DNA from: Taxawa tesnikishii (nom. ined.)
Lineage: Eukaryota > Ascomycota > Dothideomycetes > Dothideales
Assembly: GCA_030247885.1 (NCBI GenBank)
Contig: JAPDRO010000004.1
Location: 744,001-808,000 of the forward strand
DNA: 64,000 bases
Reading direction: 5' to 3'
How positions within the stretch are numbered: the first letter of the stretch is position 1; each line of letters begins with the position of its first letter. This document shows, piece after piece, positions 1-10,416 of this stretch. The translations under genes and the position numbers were made by a program. The notes under the pieces were generated by a model. That model did not search any database and had not been told where the DNA came from. It saw nothing but the letters and a program-made list of their open reading frames with translations.

Positions 1-45
1 CAGTCGGCCTCACCATAGCAGCAACTCCAGAAACCAGATCTTATC

Positions 46-1110
46 ATGTCTCACGGCAAGCTTCGCGTCGCCGTACTGAAGGGCAACGGCATTGGTCCGG
101 AAATCACCGATGCAACCAAGACTGTTCTCGAAAGCACGGGCATCGAGTTCGATTGGATCGACAGTCTCGTGGCCGAGGAAGCAATCGCAGCCCATGGCCA
201 TCCACTACCTCCAGAAACGGTCCGCCAGCTGTATGAGGCGAAGCTATGTCTCAAGGCACCGCTCATCGTCAACAAACTGGAAGGACGAGTGACCTGCACC
301 CAACCAGACGGCTCGCAGATGACTTACCCATCCCTAAACAACGCGGTACGACGTGAACTTGGTCTCTTCGTCAACCAACGACCCATCAAAGGCTACGCCG
401 GTGTCTCTGGACAATACGCAGACCTTGACATCGTCATCATGCGAGAGGTGACCGAAGACATCTACATCGGCTACGAATATCCGATAGGAGACGATGCCGC
501 CCAAGCGATCAAGTTGATTACCAGATCAGCGGCAACCAAAGTGGCAAAGTACGCTTTCGAGTATGCCGTCAAGCAGGGCCGGAAGAAGGTCACTTGCTTG
601 CACAAGGCCAATGTGCTCAATTACACCGACGGCCTGTTCCTCCGGTGCTTCATGGAGGTGGCGAAAGAGTACCCACAGATCTCATCCGATGATATGATGA
701 TAGACGCCGCCTGCTACCACATCATCCGCTCTCCTTCGAAATTCGACGTCATCGTAGCTCCTAATCAATACGGCGACATCTTCTCCGACCTCGCTGCCGG
801 TCTCGTAGGCTCACTCGGCCTCGCCCCCGGTGCGAATATTGGTGACAAGGCATGCACATTCGAAGCATCCCATGGTGCCGCTCCAGATATTGCAGGCCAG
901 GGTATCGCTAATCCGTTGGCGTTGATACTATCCGGTGCGGAGCTGTTGAGCACCGCTTCATATGCTAAGGAAGCGGCTGCAGTACGGAGCGCTGTTGATG
1001 AGGTGGTGCGGAGGAGGGAGTGTCTGACACCTGACTTGGGCGGCAAAGCCACTAGCACCGAGCTGACTGCAGCTGTGGCAAAGGCAGTGAAAGACATCCT
1101 TTCACGATAA
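46..1110 (+). CDS. Isocitrate/isopropylmalate dehydrogenase family protein (IDH-like)
   Basis: Single-exon protein of 354 residues from the ATG at 46. The N-terminus shows the family glycine turn (GNGIGPEI). The substrate region has SLNNAVRRELGL followed by NQRP and then MREVTEDIYIGYE, with arginines placed as in NAD-dependent isocitrate dehydrogenases. The C-terminal half has the metal/substrate segment NQYGDIFSDLAAGL and the cofactor loop EASHGAAPDIAGQGIANP. The family oxidatively decarboxylates 2-hydroxy acids such as isocitrate, homoisocitrate or 3-isopropylmalate; the exact substrate cannot be read here. No mitochondrial presequence is visible, so it is probably not the TCA-cycle IDH1/IDH2. 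It lies head to tail against an RraA-type aldolase gene on the other strand, 249 bp away, and near a succinate-semialdehyde dehydrogenase, suggesting a small catabolic group (inference). The reading frame is intact. Confidence 0.85.
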   Translation: MSHGKLRVAVLKGNGIGPEITDATKTVLESTGIEFDWIDSLVAEEAIAAHGHPLPPETVRQLYEAKLCLKAPLIVNKLEGRVTCTQPDGSQMTYPSLNNAVRRELGLFVNQRPIKGYAGVSGQYADLDIVIMREVTEDIYIGYEYPIGDDAAQAIKLITRSAATKVAKYAFEYAVKQGRKKVTCLHKANVLNYTDGLFLRCFMEVAKEYPQISSDDMMIDAACYHIIRSPSKFDVIVAPNQYGDIFSDLAAGLVGSLGLAPGANIGDKACTFEASHGAAPDIAGQGIANPLALILSGAELLSTASYAKEAAAVRSAVDEVVRRRECLTPDLGGKATSTELTAAVAKAVKDILSR

Positions 1111-1359
1111 TATAGATGGCCGTTTCGACAGGCAGCGTTCGAGTCTTAGGATAACAGAACCCGTAATATCGGAAGAGTTTGATGACTCTTAGTTCTCACC
1201 TGTCGCCTTGGTTCCAGGCTCAACTTCCCACCTGAGGATTTCATCTAGCAGTGAACGTCTGATGCGGCGGTGTCCAGCGCACAACCGTATGAAGTAGCGT
1301 AGTTCTCGAAGTACAAAGCTTCCTGTTAAGTGGAATCACGCTGAAACGATTTATACATC

Positions 1360-2150
1360 CTACTTGCGGAACTTTGCTATTGCGTCGCCCATTTTCATTC
1401 CCTCTTTCAGTGCAGCCATAGTCTTTTCGTCAATCTCCTTCCTTTCTTGGCACAGCTCGGCAACTTTGTCAACGAGAGATGGTGGGACCACGACCACACC
1501 GTCGTGGTCTCCGACAAGGATGTCTCCGGGATTGATCCAAAGTTCACCTTTATACTGGAGTGGAATGTCGATCTCAGAAGCGCGAGTGAAAGTGTTGGAG
1601 CCCAGAATGGAGTTGCCACGAGCAAACAGCTACGCTTGGCCATCAGCAATCACCTACGACCATGAGATTCCATGCTTACCGGCAGTCCGAGTTCCTGAAT
1701 CTCCTTGACGTCCCTGAAACGACCATCCATAACAACACCAGCAGCACCAAGCTTCTGTGACCGGGCCGCCATCAGACCGCCAAAGCATGCGGAGTACATA
1801 TCTCTGGGCTGCTGAATGTACATGATTTTGCCTTCCTCATTCGCGTCGGCGAAGTGTTGTGATGGCTTGGGGCTGGTTTGGTCCTTGGCGTCTACCATTT
1901 TAACAGTCTTTGCCTCGCCAATGATTGTCGGCGCTGGGCCAGATGCGCCCTGGCGTGTTGGGGACCACATTGAGATGCCATCTAGATAGCCGCCGTAGGG
2001 ATACTTCAGCTTAACGAGCGCATCCCCAATCTGCCATGGTGATCCATTAGTCACAAGATGCCGACTATAGGCCGCCTAGGATGGTAAAGGTGAAGCACCA
2101 CCTACATCGCAAGTGGCGAATGGGCGCAATGCCTTGACAAAGCGAGACAT
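1360..2150 (-). CDS. RraA-type aldolase / 4-hydroxy-4-methyl-2-oxoglutarate aldolase family
   Basis: Three exons read cleanly on the minus strand: 2150-2106, 2030-1680 and 1629-1360, with introns of 75 and 50 bp (donors GTAGGT and GTAAGC, acceptors CAG and TAG). The product is 221 residues. It begins MSRFVKALRPFATCD, continues IGDALVKLKYPYGGYLDG, carries the RraA-family metal/substrate motif GAAGVVMDGRFRDVKEI, and ends with PGDILVGDHDGVVVVP and a charged helix. Members cleave 4-carboxy-4-hydroxy-2-oxoadipate or 4-hydroxy-4-methyl-2-oxoglutarate to pyruvate plus a keto acid, or decarboxylate oxaloacetate; fungal substrates are mostly unassigned. All three exons keep frame and total length fits the family. 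The neighbours are an IDH-like enzyme and an SSADH-like enzyme, which fits organic-acid catabolism (inference). Confidence 0.85.
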
Positions 2151-2360
2151 CTGAGCGCCAAGACTGGAAAAGGAGATCGAGGAGATGCTGGCCTTTCACG
2201 GGATCTACGCTTAGTCAGCCTTGCGGTTTAGCTTTCCTTCTTTCGCAAACGTACTTCGTCTAGTGATCCCAAGAGTCAATAGTAGCTTCAGTCTCGGTAC
2301 AGTTGTCGAAGAGATCGTTCAAGGATGAATCAATCCCTGTGAGCATTCCTGGTCACGAGC

Positions 2361-2995
2361 ATGTCCTCTTCAAATGCGCGGAGCGAAAGCGCGGTCACTT
2401 TGCCCGGTGGTCGGATGCATCCGCTGAAAGACGCCATCGTTCGGGCCGGTCACGGTGCTCGGCTGACCTCCGGGACACAGCAAAGGTAAGCACGTCCGTC
2501 CAACACTCAAGTCGTCATTGCGAACTTCCCAACCCTAACCTGGCATCCAAGCTATGTACAAGAGGCCTACTTTATCAAGCGATGGCCGAACATGTTCTTC
2601 CCTCACCGGCCTTCGTTCCTAGAGCCATATTACTAGCAAGTTCTAAATTTACGCTACGAAGCAAGCTTAGTATCTCTGTTCCTTGCGTTTATGGCGTTCG
2701 CAATAGGCGCCATTGACCTCAAGCGGCAAGGTATCAATATCGGGAACTTGCACCTGGTACACTTTATCACAGCCATGTTACATTACCTTGGGAGCCTTGT
2801 GAAAGCAGATAACAACGAGACTGTGCAGGGTCTACTACTCGTGGGGAACTTCGTGATAAACGAGGCGCAACGCGTCAACGCTTGGTATGTAGCAGGGCAA
2901 GCTGTCCGAATTGCGATTGACCTAGGCTTGCATCGGGCTTCTGCGAGCTCAGTCGGCGTTCTTCGTAGCGATCTAGAATCTAATCTAATCTAATC
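2361..2995 (+). pseudogene. Decayed fungal-specific transcription factor fragment
   Basis: A possible start at 2361 (MSSSNARSESAV) leads to a donor GTAAGC at 2486 and an acceptor at about 2551. Translation then gives SYVQEAYFIKRWPNMFFPHR and, further on, ETVQGLLLVGNFV and AWYVAGQAVRIAIDLGLHR. These match the start of the fungal-specific transcription factor domain (Fungal_trans, middle homology region) of zinc-cluster regulators. No Zn2Cys6 finger is visible upstream. The frame contains a TAG just after the HRPSFLEPYY segment and the similarity stops after GLHR, running into a pentamer repeat. Only the first third of the domain is left, so it probably makes no working regulator. It sits between two metabolic genes and may once have controlled them. 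It could instead be a short protein using an unrecognised intron. Confidence 0.5.
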
Positions 2996-3014
2996 AAATC
3001 AAATCAAATCAAAT
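2977..3014. repeat. Pentanucleotide repeat (CTAAT then CAAAT units)
   Basis: Three CTAAT-type units grade into four CAAAT units. The repeat overlaps the end of the decayed transcription-factor fragment. The remaining 310 bp up to the dehydrogenase start at 3326 hold nothing recognisable and presumably contain its promoter. Confidence 0.9.
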
Positions 3015-3325
3015 CATCGTTAGTGGGAGCATTTCGCCGCCGAATGCGATGGCGATTCTATAAGGTCGAAGACACGCTCTCAAAGGCGGGGTAAAATCGT
3101 GGATTGATAGCGCTATGGCACTAGCACTTGTCGGTTAGCTGAAGCGGAGAAGGGGGTTGGGGTTAGTGCTCATATCTCCCACCTTGCGCCTCACCCTTTC
3201 AGCGGACGTTATCCTTGTTCAACGCTCGGAAAGCAAGTGTTTGGATGTTGTGCACCGGAAAGCTCAAACCTAGTCAGCTGCTCACCTGAATCGTTGTCGA
3301 CTTACCCTTTCTCCTTCAGTGTTCA

Positions 3326-4858
3326 ATGGCACCGCTATCCCTTCGCGATTTGAAAAGGAAAGACCTTCTTCGGTCGAACGGCTACATCAACGCCAAATGG
3401 GTTGACGCCGAGTCTGGTGAAACCTTCACAATCCATGACCCAGCGACGCTGGAGCCGCTCGCCACCGTCCCGGAGATGGGGAGAGTTGAAACAGCAAAGG
3501 CTGTCGAGGCTGCCCACGAAGCGTTCAAGTCATTTAAGAAGACTTCGGCGAGAGAACGTGCACGAATGCTTCGCAAATGGAGCGATTTGTCCCTAGAGAA
3601 TGTTGACGACTTGGCCCTCATCTTGACGCTCGAAAACGGCAAGACTTTAGCGGAAGCGAAGGGAGAGGTCATCTATGCTGCATCCTTCCTCGAGTGGTTT
3701 GCTGGCGAAGCAGAGCGTACATACGGCGAGGTTGTTCCTGTTGCAAAACTCGACCATCGGATCCTCACCTTCAAGCAACCTGTGGGGGTTGCAGCGTGTC
3801 TGGCGCCGTGGAACTTTCCCATCGCCATGATCACGAGGAAAGTTGGCGCTGCGCTTGCAGCCGGCTGTACCACGGTATGCAAACCTGCTGGAGAAACGCC
3901 ACTCTCATGCCTTGCGCAAGCCGTGTTAGCCCAGGAGGCAGGATTCGCGCCCGGCACGTTCAATGTAATCACTACTCTGAACAAGGTTACAGAGGTCGGA
4001 GTAGAGCTGTGTGCGAACCCTCTAGTCAAGAAGCTCAGCTTCACGGGCAGCACTAATGTTGGAAAGTTACTGGCGAAACAGTGCGCTCCCAGTCTGAAGA
4101 AACTATCCCTGGAGCTCGGAGGGAATAGCCCATTTATCGTCTTTGATGACGCTGACGTCGATAAGGCGGTCGAAGCATGCATCCTTGCCAAATTTCGGAA
4201 CTCGGGCCAGACGTGTGTGACAGCAAACCGCATCATGGTGCAAAAAGGGATATATCATGACTTTGTTCAAGTTTTGGCCGAGCGGGTAAAGGGGCTGAAA
4301 GTTGGACCCGGCACGGAGGACGGTGTCTTTATCGGGCCCTTGACTCACGAGAGGGCAGTTGACAAGGCCATAAAACACATTGAAGGTACGGTTTTTGTGC
4401 GTCATGTTGGTACAGCTCGGCTGATGAGATCTTGCAGACGCGAAGCGACATGGCGCTGAAGTCGTGTTGGGGGCGGTGCCATGACTGAATTGCCGGGCCA
4501 TTTCTTGCAGCCAACAATCATCAAGAACATGAGCAAGCAAATGTTGACAACGCGAGAAGAGACTTTTGCCCCAGTCGTCGGATTGTACCAGTTCGAGACA
4601 GAAGAGGAAGTCATTGCCACTGCGAATGATTGTGAAGTTGGTCTGGGCGCGTTTATCATGACCGAAAGCATCGCGCGCTCATGGAGGGTGACGGAAGCTC
4701 TCGAAGTTGGCATGGTTGGCGTAAACCTCGGTCTTCTAAGTGCTTGCGAGAGTCCCTTTGGTGGTGTGAAGCACAGCGGGTACGGAAGGGAAGGCGGCCG
4801 ACAAGGCATCGAAGAGTACTTGGTAGTTAAGTCCATGTTAATCAACATCAGTCCTTGA
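3326..4858 (+). CDS. Succinate-semialdehyde dehydrogenase-like aldehyde dehydrogenase
   Basis: Exons 3326-4385 and 4438-4858, with a 52-bp intron (donor GTACGG, acceptor CAG). The protein is about 494 residues, the normal length for the family. It oxidises succinate semialdehyde or a similar short semialdehyde with NAD(P). Visible motifs are the cofactor region LAPWNFPIAMITRKVGAAL, the general-base glutamate in LELGGNSPF, the catalytic cysteine in FRNSGQTCVTANR, and the C-terminal SPFGGVKHSGYGREGG typical of SSADH. There is one frame break in a run of five G at 4469-4473: the protein continues as MTELPGHFLQPTII in the next frame, as if one G were missing. Start chosen at the only ATG before the conserved N-terminal part. 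It may act with the neighbouring IDH-like and RraA-like enzymes (inference). Confidence 0.85.
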
Positions 4859-5707
4859 TAGACGGGACTTAACATTGGCTCACAAAAGACGACAGGATTC
4901 GGCATCTCCAAGGAAAGAGCTTTCGAAGAAAACATCTACGTCAAATAACTTACTCGAGACCTCGATAAGCTTAGCGGCGATCTTGCTGCCGCGCCCACCA
5001 AAGCGATTGGTTCTTCGTACCGTGCATGAGGATGTCTTAGTGCGTAACGCAGTACCTAGACAACGCTAGCCATACCGCTATTAGCATGCCTAGGATAGTG
5101 TATGTGATTGGCAAGACGACGGAAAGCCGCGCCTGCTTATAATAGCCAGTCCCCTGTATGTAAGTTGTGCATGCCGACCGCACTAAGAACTTCTGCGTCA
5201 TAATGTTGAAGGCGGAAGCCAGAATGGTTCAAGACAGGCATCTGTGATTAGCGTCAATCCGCTCATCACGATACAAAGCGGCTCCTCAGAGCCTGTGGCA
5301 TCGCAGTCGGCAAGTCAGAATCACAGTTCTTCTGGAAACATTGCGGGCGAGTTGAAGAGTTTGTTGTACGCAGTGGTGATCTCATAATGTACGCCGGGCC
5401 TTATAGTCCAGCTATTGACGAAGGCCTTTTGAATCATTCGAATAAGACAAGTATCAAGCATATCAAACTCCACCGTCCTGGAACATAAAGGAATTGGCTG
5501 TCAGAATATTGAGGGAGGTTGTTGTGTTGCATTCGTCTACTTGCTGTGCAAAGGAAGGGAGACTTATGAGCACCTCCCTCTGCGTATTCGTTTTTTCTGA
5601 GAGCTTGTTGCAATGAACCATGCCTTGTATGAATCAGAGGGAATTTTTCCCGGAGTATGGACTTGCAATCCGTCGTACGTCAGGGCTCACAACCAAGCAC
5701 ACCACTA
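4859..5707. other. Intergenic, no gene seen
   Basis: Shared 3' region between the dehydrogenase (plus strand) and the dynamin-like gene (minus strand), which converge here. Only short, unconvincing open frames are present and I see no repeat or RNA gene. Confidence 0.6.
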
Positions 5708-7730
5708 TCAAAACCCACCCAAAGCATCCTTGAAAGCCTTTTGGCCAGCCTCCAGCGTGTCTTTCTTCGCTTTCAGTCGGTCACGTTCCTGTACAACGTT
5801 GTGCGGTTCTCCGGCAAGCGCTGCCAGCTGCTGATCGTTCATCTCGCCGAACTCAAAAGATGAGATGATGTCGTTGGCGAGGTTGGCAATAAGACAGCGT
5901 TCGATGACCTGTTTGGTAACGGCGTTGACGAAATACTTGAGTTCGTCTTTGTAGTAGGCCATCTGACTGATGAGGGCGTCCCCTGCCGCGAACTCGTCCA
6001 TATCCGCTTGCACAAGTGCATTGTTGAGGTTTTCGATAGCCTTGTTCATGTCATTTTCCTTGACCACTTGTCCCAAGCCTGTTGGGGAATAGCGTGGAAT
6101 GTTCCTCAGCATGTCTCGCACATTGCGTTCGTTCCGCTTGTTGCGTATCTTCTGAATGGTAGTTGTGTAGTAATGGTTGTACGTGATCGGATGACGCTTC
6201 TCATCCTCCAGAATCTTCTCCAGCTCTTCACGTGCTGCCTTGCATCGGCGTTCAAACGCCGGCTCGACCATGAATTGATTCAGTCGCTCAGAAACCTCAG
6301 AAGTCGCGATGTTCTTTATCAGGGCCTGGATGAAGGCCTTGCAGTATCCAGAGACGCGGTCAACGTGGGCGGAAGCGAGGTCCTCCCAGGGCTCAGATTG
6401 GTCCCAAAACAGCTGACTGATGAGCATGGGGTTGAAATTCCCGGGCAGTTCACGGCCACGGGAGCGCTGCAGAACATCAGACACCCATTCGAGCGCCCCA
6501 TCGTAGGTCTGAGACACCTGTTGATCTGCTGCCTGGGCGTAAGCAGGGTCAAGTTCAACATCGTCGTTGTCGTCGTCCTTCAGGTCCTGCAATTCTGTGG
6601 GCCTGTCTGTAACCCTGTACTTGGCGCCATACAGTCTCATCATCTTAGCGAATTGGATGTTAGAATGCTGTACTAGCGCACGCAGTCGAACCAGGTTGAC
6701 AGGATGGTCGAGGGGCTGTGAGGCGTCGACGGCTCCGAAAAATCTGTTCTCATAGTGGCCGTCAACAGCAGATTGGGCCACTCTTTCGAAATCCGAGCCT
6801 AACTGCATGAGATAACGTCTTTGCTCCTTTGCGGTGGCACGGGATTTTCCAAGTTGCTTGAGCGCAGCTGTAGTCTCTTTGTGCTTGGCGCTCAGTTCCT
6901 TCTGCAGTTCCGGCAGCTCACGTTTGAGATGCTGGTACAGCAGCTGGCTGAGGCGCGAATTTGCAGTTCTTGTTGGTCGCACCTGTTCTTGAGTATGTGC
7001 CAGCCGAGTCCGAAGAAGATGTCCTTGTTCTGCGCGAGCTCGATCCAAGATCTCTCATTTTCAGATCCCGCCGTCAGGAAGTCAGGCTTGGTGATGATTC
7101 CAAGGGTGCGATCAGTAGCATCGAAGTCTCGAGCTTTCTTGAGGATGATTTGATTGGCGTAATCATTCTTGGCGGATACGACAGCGAGAACGATGGTCCG
7201 CTTCTCCTGGACATAATCTTCAACCAGTGCTTTGACTGTCTCAACGTCGTCTTTGGTTTGCTGTTTGTTCTCAGAGTGGATGAGTCCCGGGAGATCCACA
7301 AGGGTAAGCTGCGGACGATCTGGTCCCGAGATCTCGATGCTAAGAACATCACGATAGAAGGCACGCAGGGGCCCTCAGTCTGACCAAGACCCATGAGGTC
7401 AGAAACTTCATCCATGAGGTCAGGGAGTTCATCAAAGTCGGTAATCGTCTTCTTGTAGGCTTGGAACTTTTGCTGCTCATCTATAGGGCGAATCTTGTCG
7501 GGATTGATCTTGACAGCTACCGACTCATTCTTGGCGCGACGAAGGATGATCTCGGTAGCGAACCGAGTGCAGAGGTTTTCTTTGCGAGGGAAAGGAATGC
7601 CGGTGATTGCTTCCAGTACAGAGCTCTTGCCAGACGACTGGTCTCCGCAGGTGACAATCTGGGGAAGCTGAACGATGGTTCCAAGGCCGGCACGACGGAG
7701 CTGATCGACAACATCCATAACGGTACGCAT
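5708..7730 (-). CDS. Dynamin-family large GTPase (Mx/DRP-like)
   Basis: The N-terminus reads LRRAGLGTIVQLPQIVTCGD followed by the P-loop GDQSSGKSS, then TRFATEIILRR. The G3 motif DLPG lies in TLVDLPGLIHSENK and the G4 motif TKPD in RTLGIITKPDFL. The C-terminal half, 5708-6950, is a long helical stalk and GTPase-effector region ending LEAGQKAFKDALGGF. These proteins self-assemble on membranes and use GTP to remodel them; fungal Mx-like members have mostly unknown roles. Two frame shifts are present, near a C4 run (7368-7371 on the plus strand) and near 6960. At the second one the segment between WHILKNR and SQLLYQHLKRELP is about 25-30 residues shorter than usual for dynamins. The start at 7730 is the first ATG in frame; similarity extends a little upstream (TSLEALQSQD), so the true start may lie higher, perhaps beyond an intron. 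Confidence 0.8.
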
Positions 7731-8863
7731 GTCTTGGCTCTGGAGAGCCTCGAGAGAGGTGGTGCTCAGGCTCTTTCCTCCGACATGTTGGCTATTGCTG
7801 ACAGCTAAATTGTTGTTTGACCAGGAGGAATAGGCGGTGATGGAGAAAGAGCAGCCTGCTTAGTTCTGGTGGTTGACGCGCTGTTGCCGTGGGGAAGGTG
7901 TAGCACGATGCAAGACGAAACGCTGCGGTATCTGTGCGATAAGGAAACAGCGGGAAGTACTCCCTGGGTATTGCGTACTGATATATGCGCCAAACTCCTG
8001 AATACTGTTGACAAAGGAAACAACGAGACTTTGTTACCGTGAAAGGTTTGTTGATGTTTGTGAGACGCGCAGTAAGCGTAGCGGTAGGCGTCGTGTGTTG
8101 GTTCCAGAAACGCTGAGCTTGCCGCCTTTGTTGGTAAGAGTTTGATACTCGAGTAAGCTTGTAGACACGCAAGCAACGGCGTGCAGGCGAAGCTAACACA
8201 AAGAGCAGGCTTTCTTCGTGTGTGTATGTGCATGTGTGTAGAAGATGAGAGATGGAAACATTGGTTGGAGGATGAGGGTGCAAAGCAGAAGCAAGCAGTC
8301 GCGTAGATGGTTCAACGCGTCACGCGCTCATATGCAGATCTGATGGGATCCATGCTCGCTTAGCTCGTCTGTAACTCACCGCTTCAAGGGCCCCAAACCC
8401 CAAACCTCTGTTTTCTGTTTGGCTTCCACTTCCTCCTTCGCTTATAGCCACATTTGCACGCAACATCCAGGAAACAAGCGTGACGAAAGCATGGCCATAT
8501 CTCTTGCTCCTTTGAAGCAACATTCAAGAATCCGTAGATAAGGATTCGCTGTCACGGAAGCAGACAGACACCTCAAAACGGTCTGCTGCGGCAATGACGA
8601 AAGTCTACCCCAGACTGCTCCATCCAACTTCTCAGAAAACCGGAATGCACTTTGGCTGACTGAGCCATTGTAACCTTCCATGCCAGTTGCGTTCCCTGTA
8701 GGTGTCATATCCTTTCCATCTCCTCCCATTTCTTTCCTCTGCCATCACTTGCGAACACCAGCCAAATCTACCGACTCTTCTTCCTCCACTATCACTTCTA
8801 ATCGTCCCACAACCTCCACCGTCACAGCAACACCAACCAGCACCAGCACGAACTCCAGCACCC
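7731..8863. other. Divergent promoter region, no gene seen
   Basis: Lies between the 5' ends of the dynamin-like gene (minus) and the conserved membrane-anchored protein (plus). It holds CT-rich tracts and short open frames without recognisable similarity. The stretch next to 7731 stays open in the dynamin frame, so a 5' part of that gene may lie here. Confidence 0.55.
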
Positions 8864-9657
8864 ATGGACGCCATCCTAGGCCTGGGTCTGGCTCTCCCCA
8901 TCGTTGCCTCTACGGGCATCGCAACCACAACCGCCGTCGCGCAAGGCGTCTCAGAGCAAAAAAGCAGAACGCCGAAGCCAATAATCAGACACGCATGCTG
9001 AAGTTCCACCTCGATGTGCTGTGCTCTCAACCTTCGCGGCGGGCCCGCGAGTTGCACGGAGGAATCGTGGTACTCCGGAACGACAAGCTCTACATCGAGG
9101 AGCAGACCGCATCAAGAATGCCTAAGACAAGAGATGGGAATGAACAACACCCGTTCACGGGATTCTACCTTTCCTACCCAGACGAAGATAGGCCAATGAC
9201 AAGGGGCCTGGTATCGACAGTTTCGCGCGACCCGCCCATGCTGAACTGGATCTACGTCGACAAAGACACCATGGAGCTCAAGTACTCGAACCGCAGCGGC
9301 TCGATCGCGCATCACGTGGGAGATTTTGACTGGACCACCGAACACCCCACAGACTCCAACCCCTCCTGCGTCACCTTCGATGGGTGGGAGGGATTTGTTG
9401 CTGTCGAGGAAACTTCTAACCCTCCTGTTTCCAGAGATAGTTCGCTAGCTAGCTCGACATCGCGTGATAGGGATGGACAGAGGGGAGAGTGGGCATTGTA
9501 TTTCGACATGCAAGATGACGGATTGAAGGGATACAAGATGGGGCGGAGGACGCTGGAGGTGAGCTTGCAAAGGAGGGTTATCAGTGATCAGGAAGTGAAC
9601 AAATGGGGGATTGGACAGCAGGGCAATATGGGCGTGAAAGCTACGAGGGAGGTGTAG
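8864..9657 (+). CDS. Conserved fungal protein with N-terminal membrane anchor
   Basis: Starts at the ATG at 8864 (MDAILGLGLALPIVASTGIA), a hydrophobic segment of about 25 residues that looks like a membrane anchor. It continues TTTAVAQGVSEQKK and then RMLKFHLDVLCSQPSRRARE, LHGGIVVLRNDKLYIEEQ, HPFTGFYLSYP, DPPMLNWIYVDKDTMELKYS and EGFVAVEE. I recognise this arrangement from conserved hypothetical proteins of filamentous ascomycetes; no biochemical function is known to me. One frame break lies in a run of six A at 8958-8963; adding one base joins anchor and body into about 264 residues. An upstream ATG at 8680 opens the body frame but its N-terminus is low-complexity and unlikely to be real. 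The gene converges on the histidine kinase. Confidence 0.7.
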
Positions 9658-10416
9658 AAAAGGAGAAGTCTTTCCGAAGAACACCCAGTCCCATTCTTTC
9701 TCAAATACCCGTCCATCCGTTCTCGCCGGGACGTTCACGTTTTACCCGAATGCGACTTGCACTAAACATGTTCGCAGCTACATGCTCAAAGTCGGGTAGA
9801 TATTCACAAGGGCATATCTTTCGACACTCTGGCTTATTTGCGGGCTCCTAGCTCTTCTCGTCCTCCTAATCCTCCGACCCTTCCAACCCCGGTCAACCCC
9901 ACTCAATCACCCAACCCTCCCACATCACGCTCAACCCCATTTCCGTAACCAGATAACCCAACAACAGTAACGTATGTACAGGTAATAGCAAGTAAGCAAA
10001 CCTCTGTCCAAAATCGAGTAGACCGCCTCAAACCCCAGCATCCCGGCACTCGTCCTGTCTCATATTCCAGAAATTGCTCCTCACAGAGAAACACAACTCC
10101 CCGCCGCCCACAACCATACCTTGAACACGTTCGGTGCGGCCGCTAGATCCAGGTCTTGACATCCAGATATCTTTCCGTTGAGACACAATCACTATACAAT
10201 TAGCGCACTCCGCACAAGACGGTTGGGTGTGCAGAACACAAAGAACGATCAAAGAGAATGGAACGATTTCAACGTCGGTTTTGTAAAATTCTACTGGTAG
10301 CACTGTACACGCTTCGCCTCATTGCTCTTCCCCATGACCATCGTCTCAGTCCCCGCCACCAGACATACCGAACCCACTCCGCCCGCACCATCCTTCTATC
10401 TCACCATCGAAGAGGA
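9658..10416. other. Convergent 3' intergenic region, no gene seen
   Basis: Pyrimidine-rich 3' flanks of the plus-strand conserved protein and the minus-strand histidine kinase. Open frames here are short and lack recognisable motifs. Confidence 0.6.

Noticed and set aside
6008-6676. 222-codon plus-strand open frame
   Set aside because: Antisense to the dynamin stalk; hydrophobic runs arise from complementing Glu/Lys/Gln codons.
8955-8970. Programmed frameshifting at CAAAAAAG as an explanation for the frame change
   Set aside because: A slippery look is present, but the same one-base deficit occurs at many unrelated G, C, T and A runs in the window, so missing bases in the sequence are the simpler explanation.
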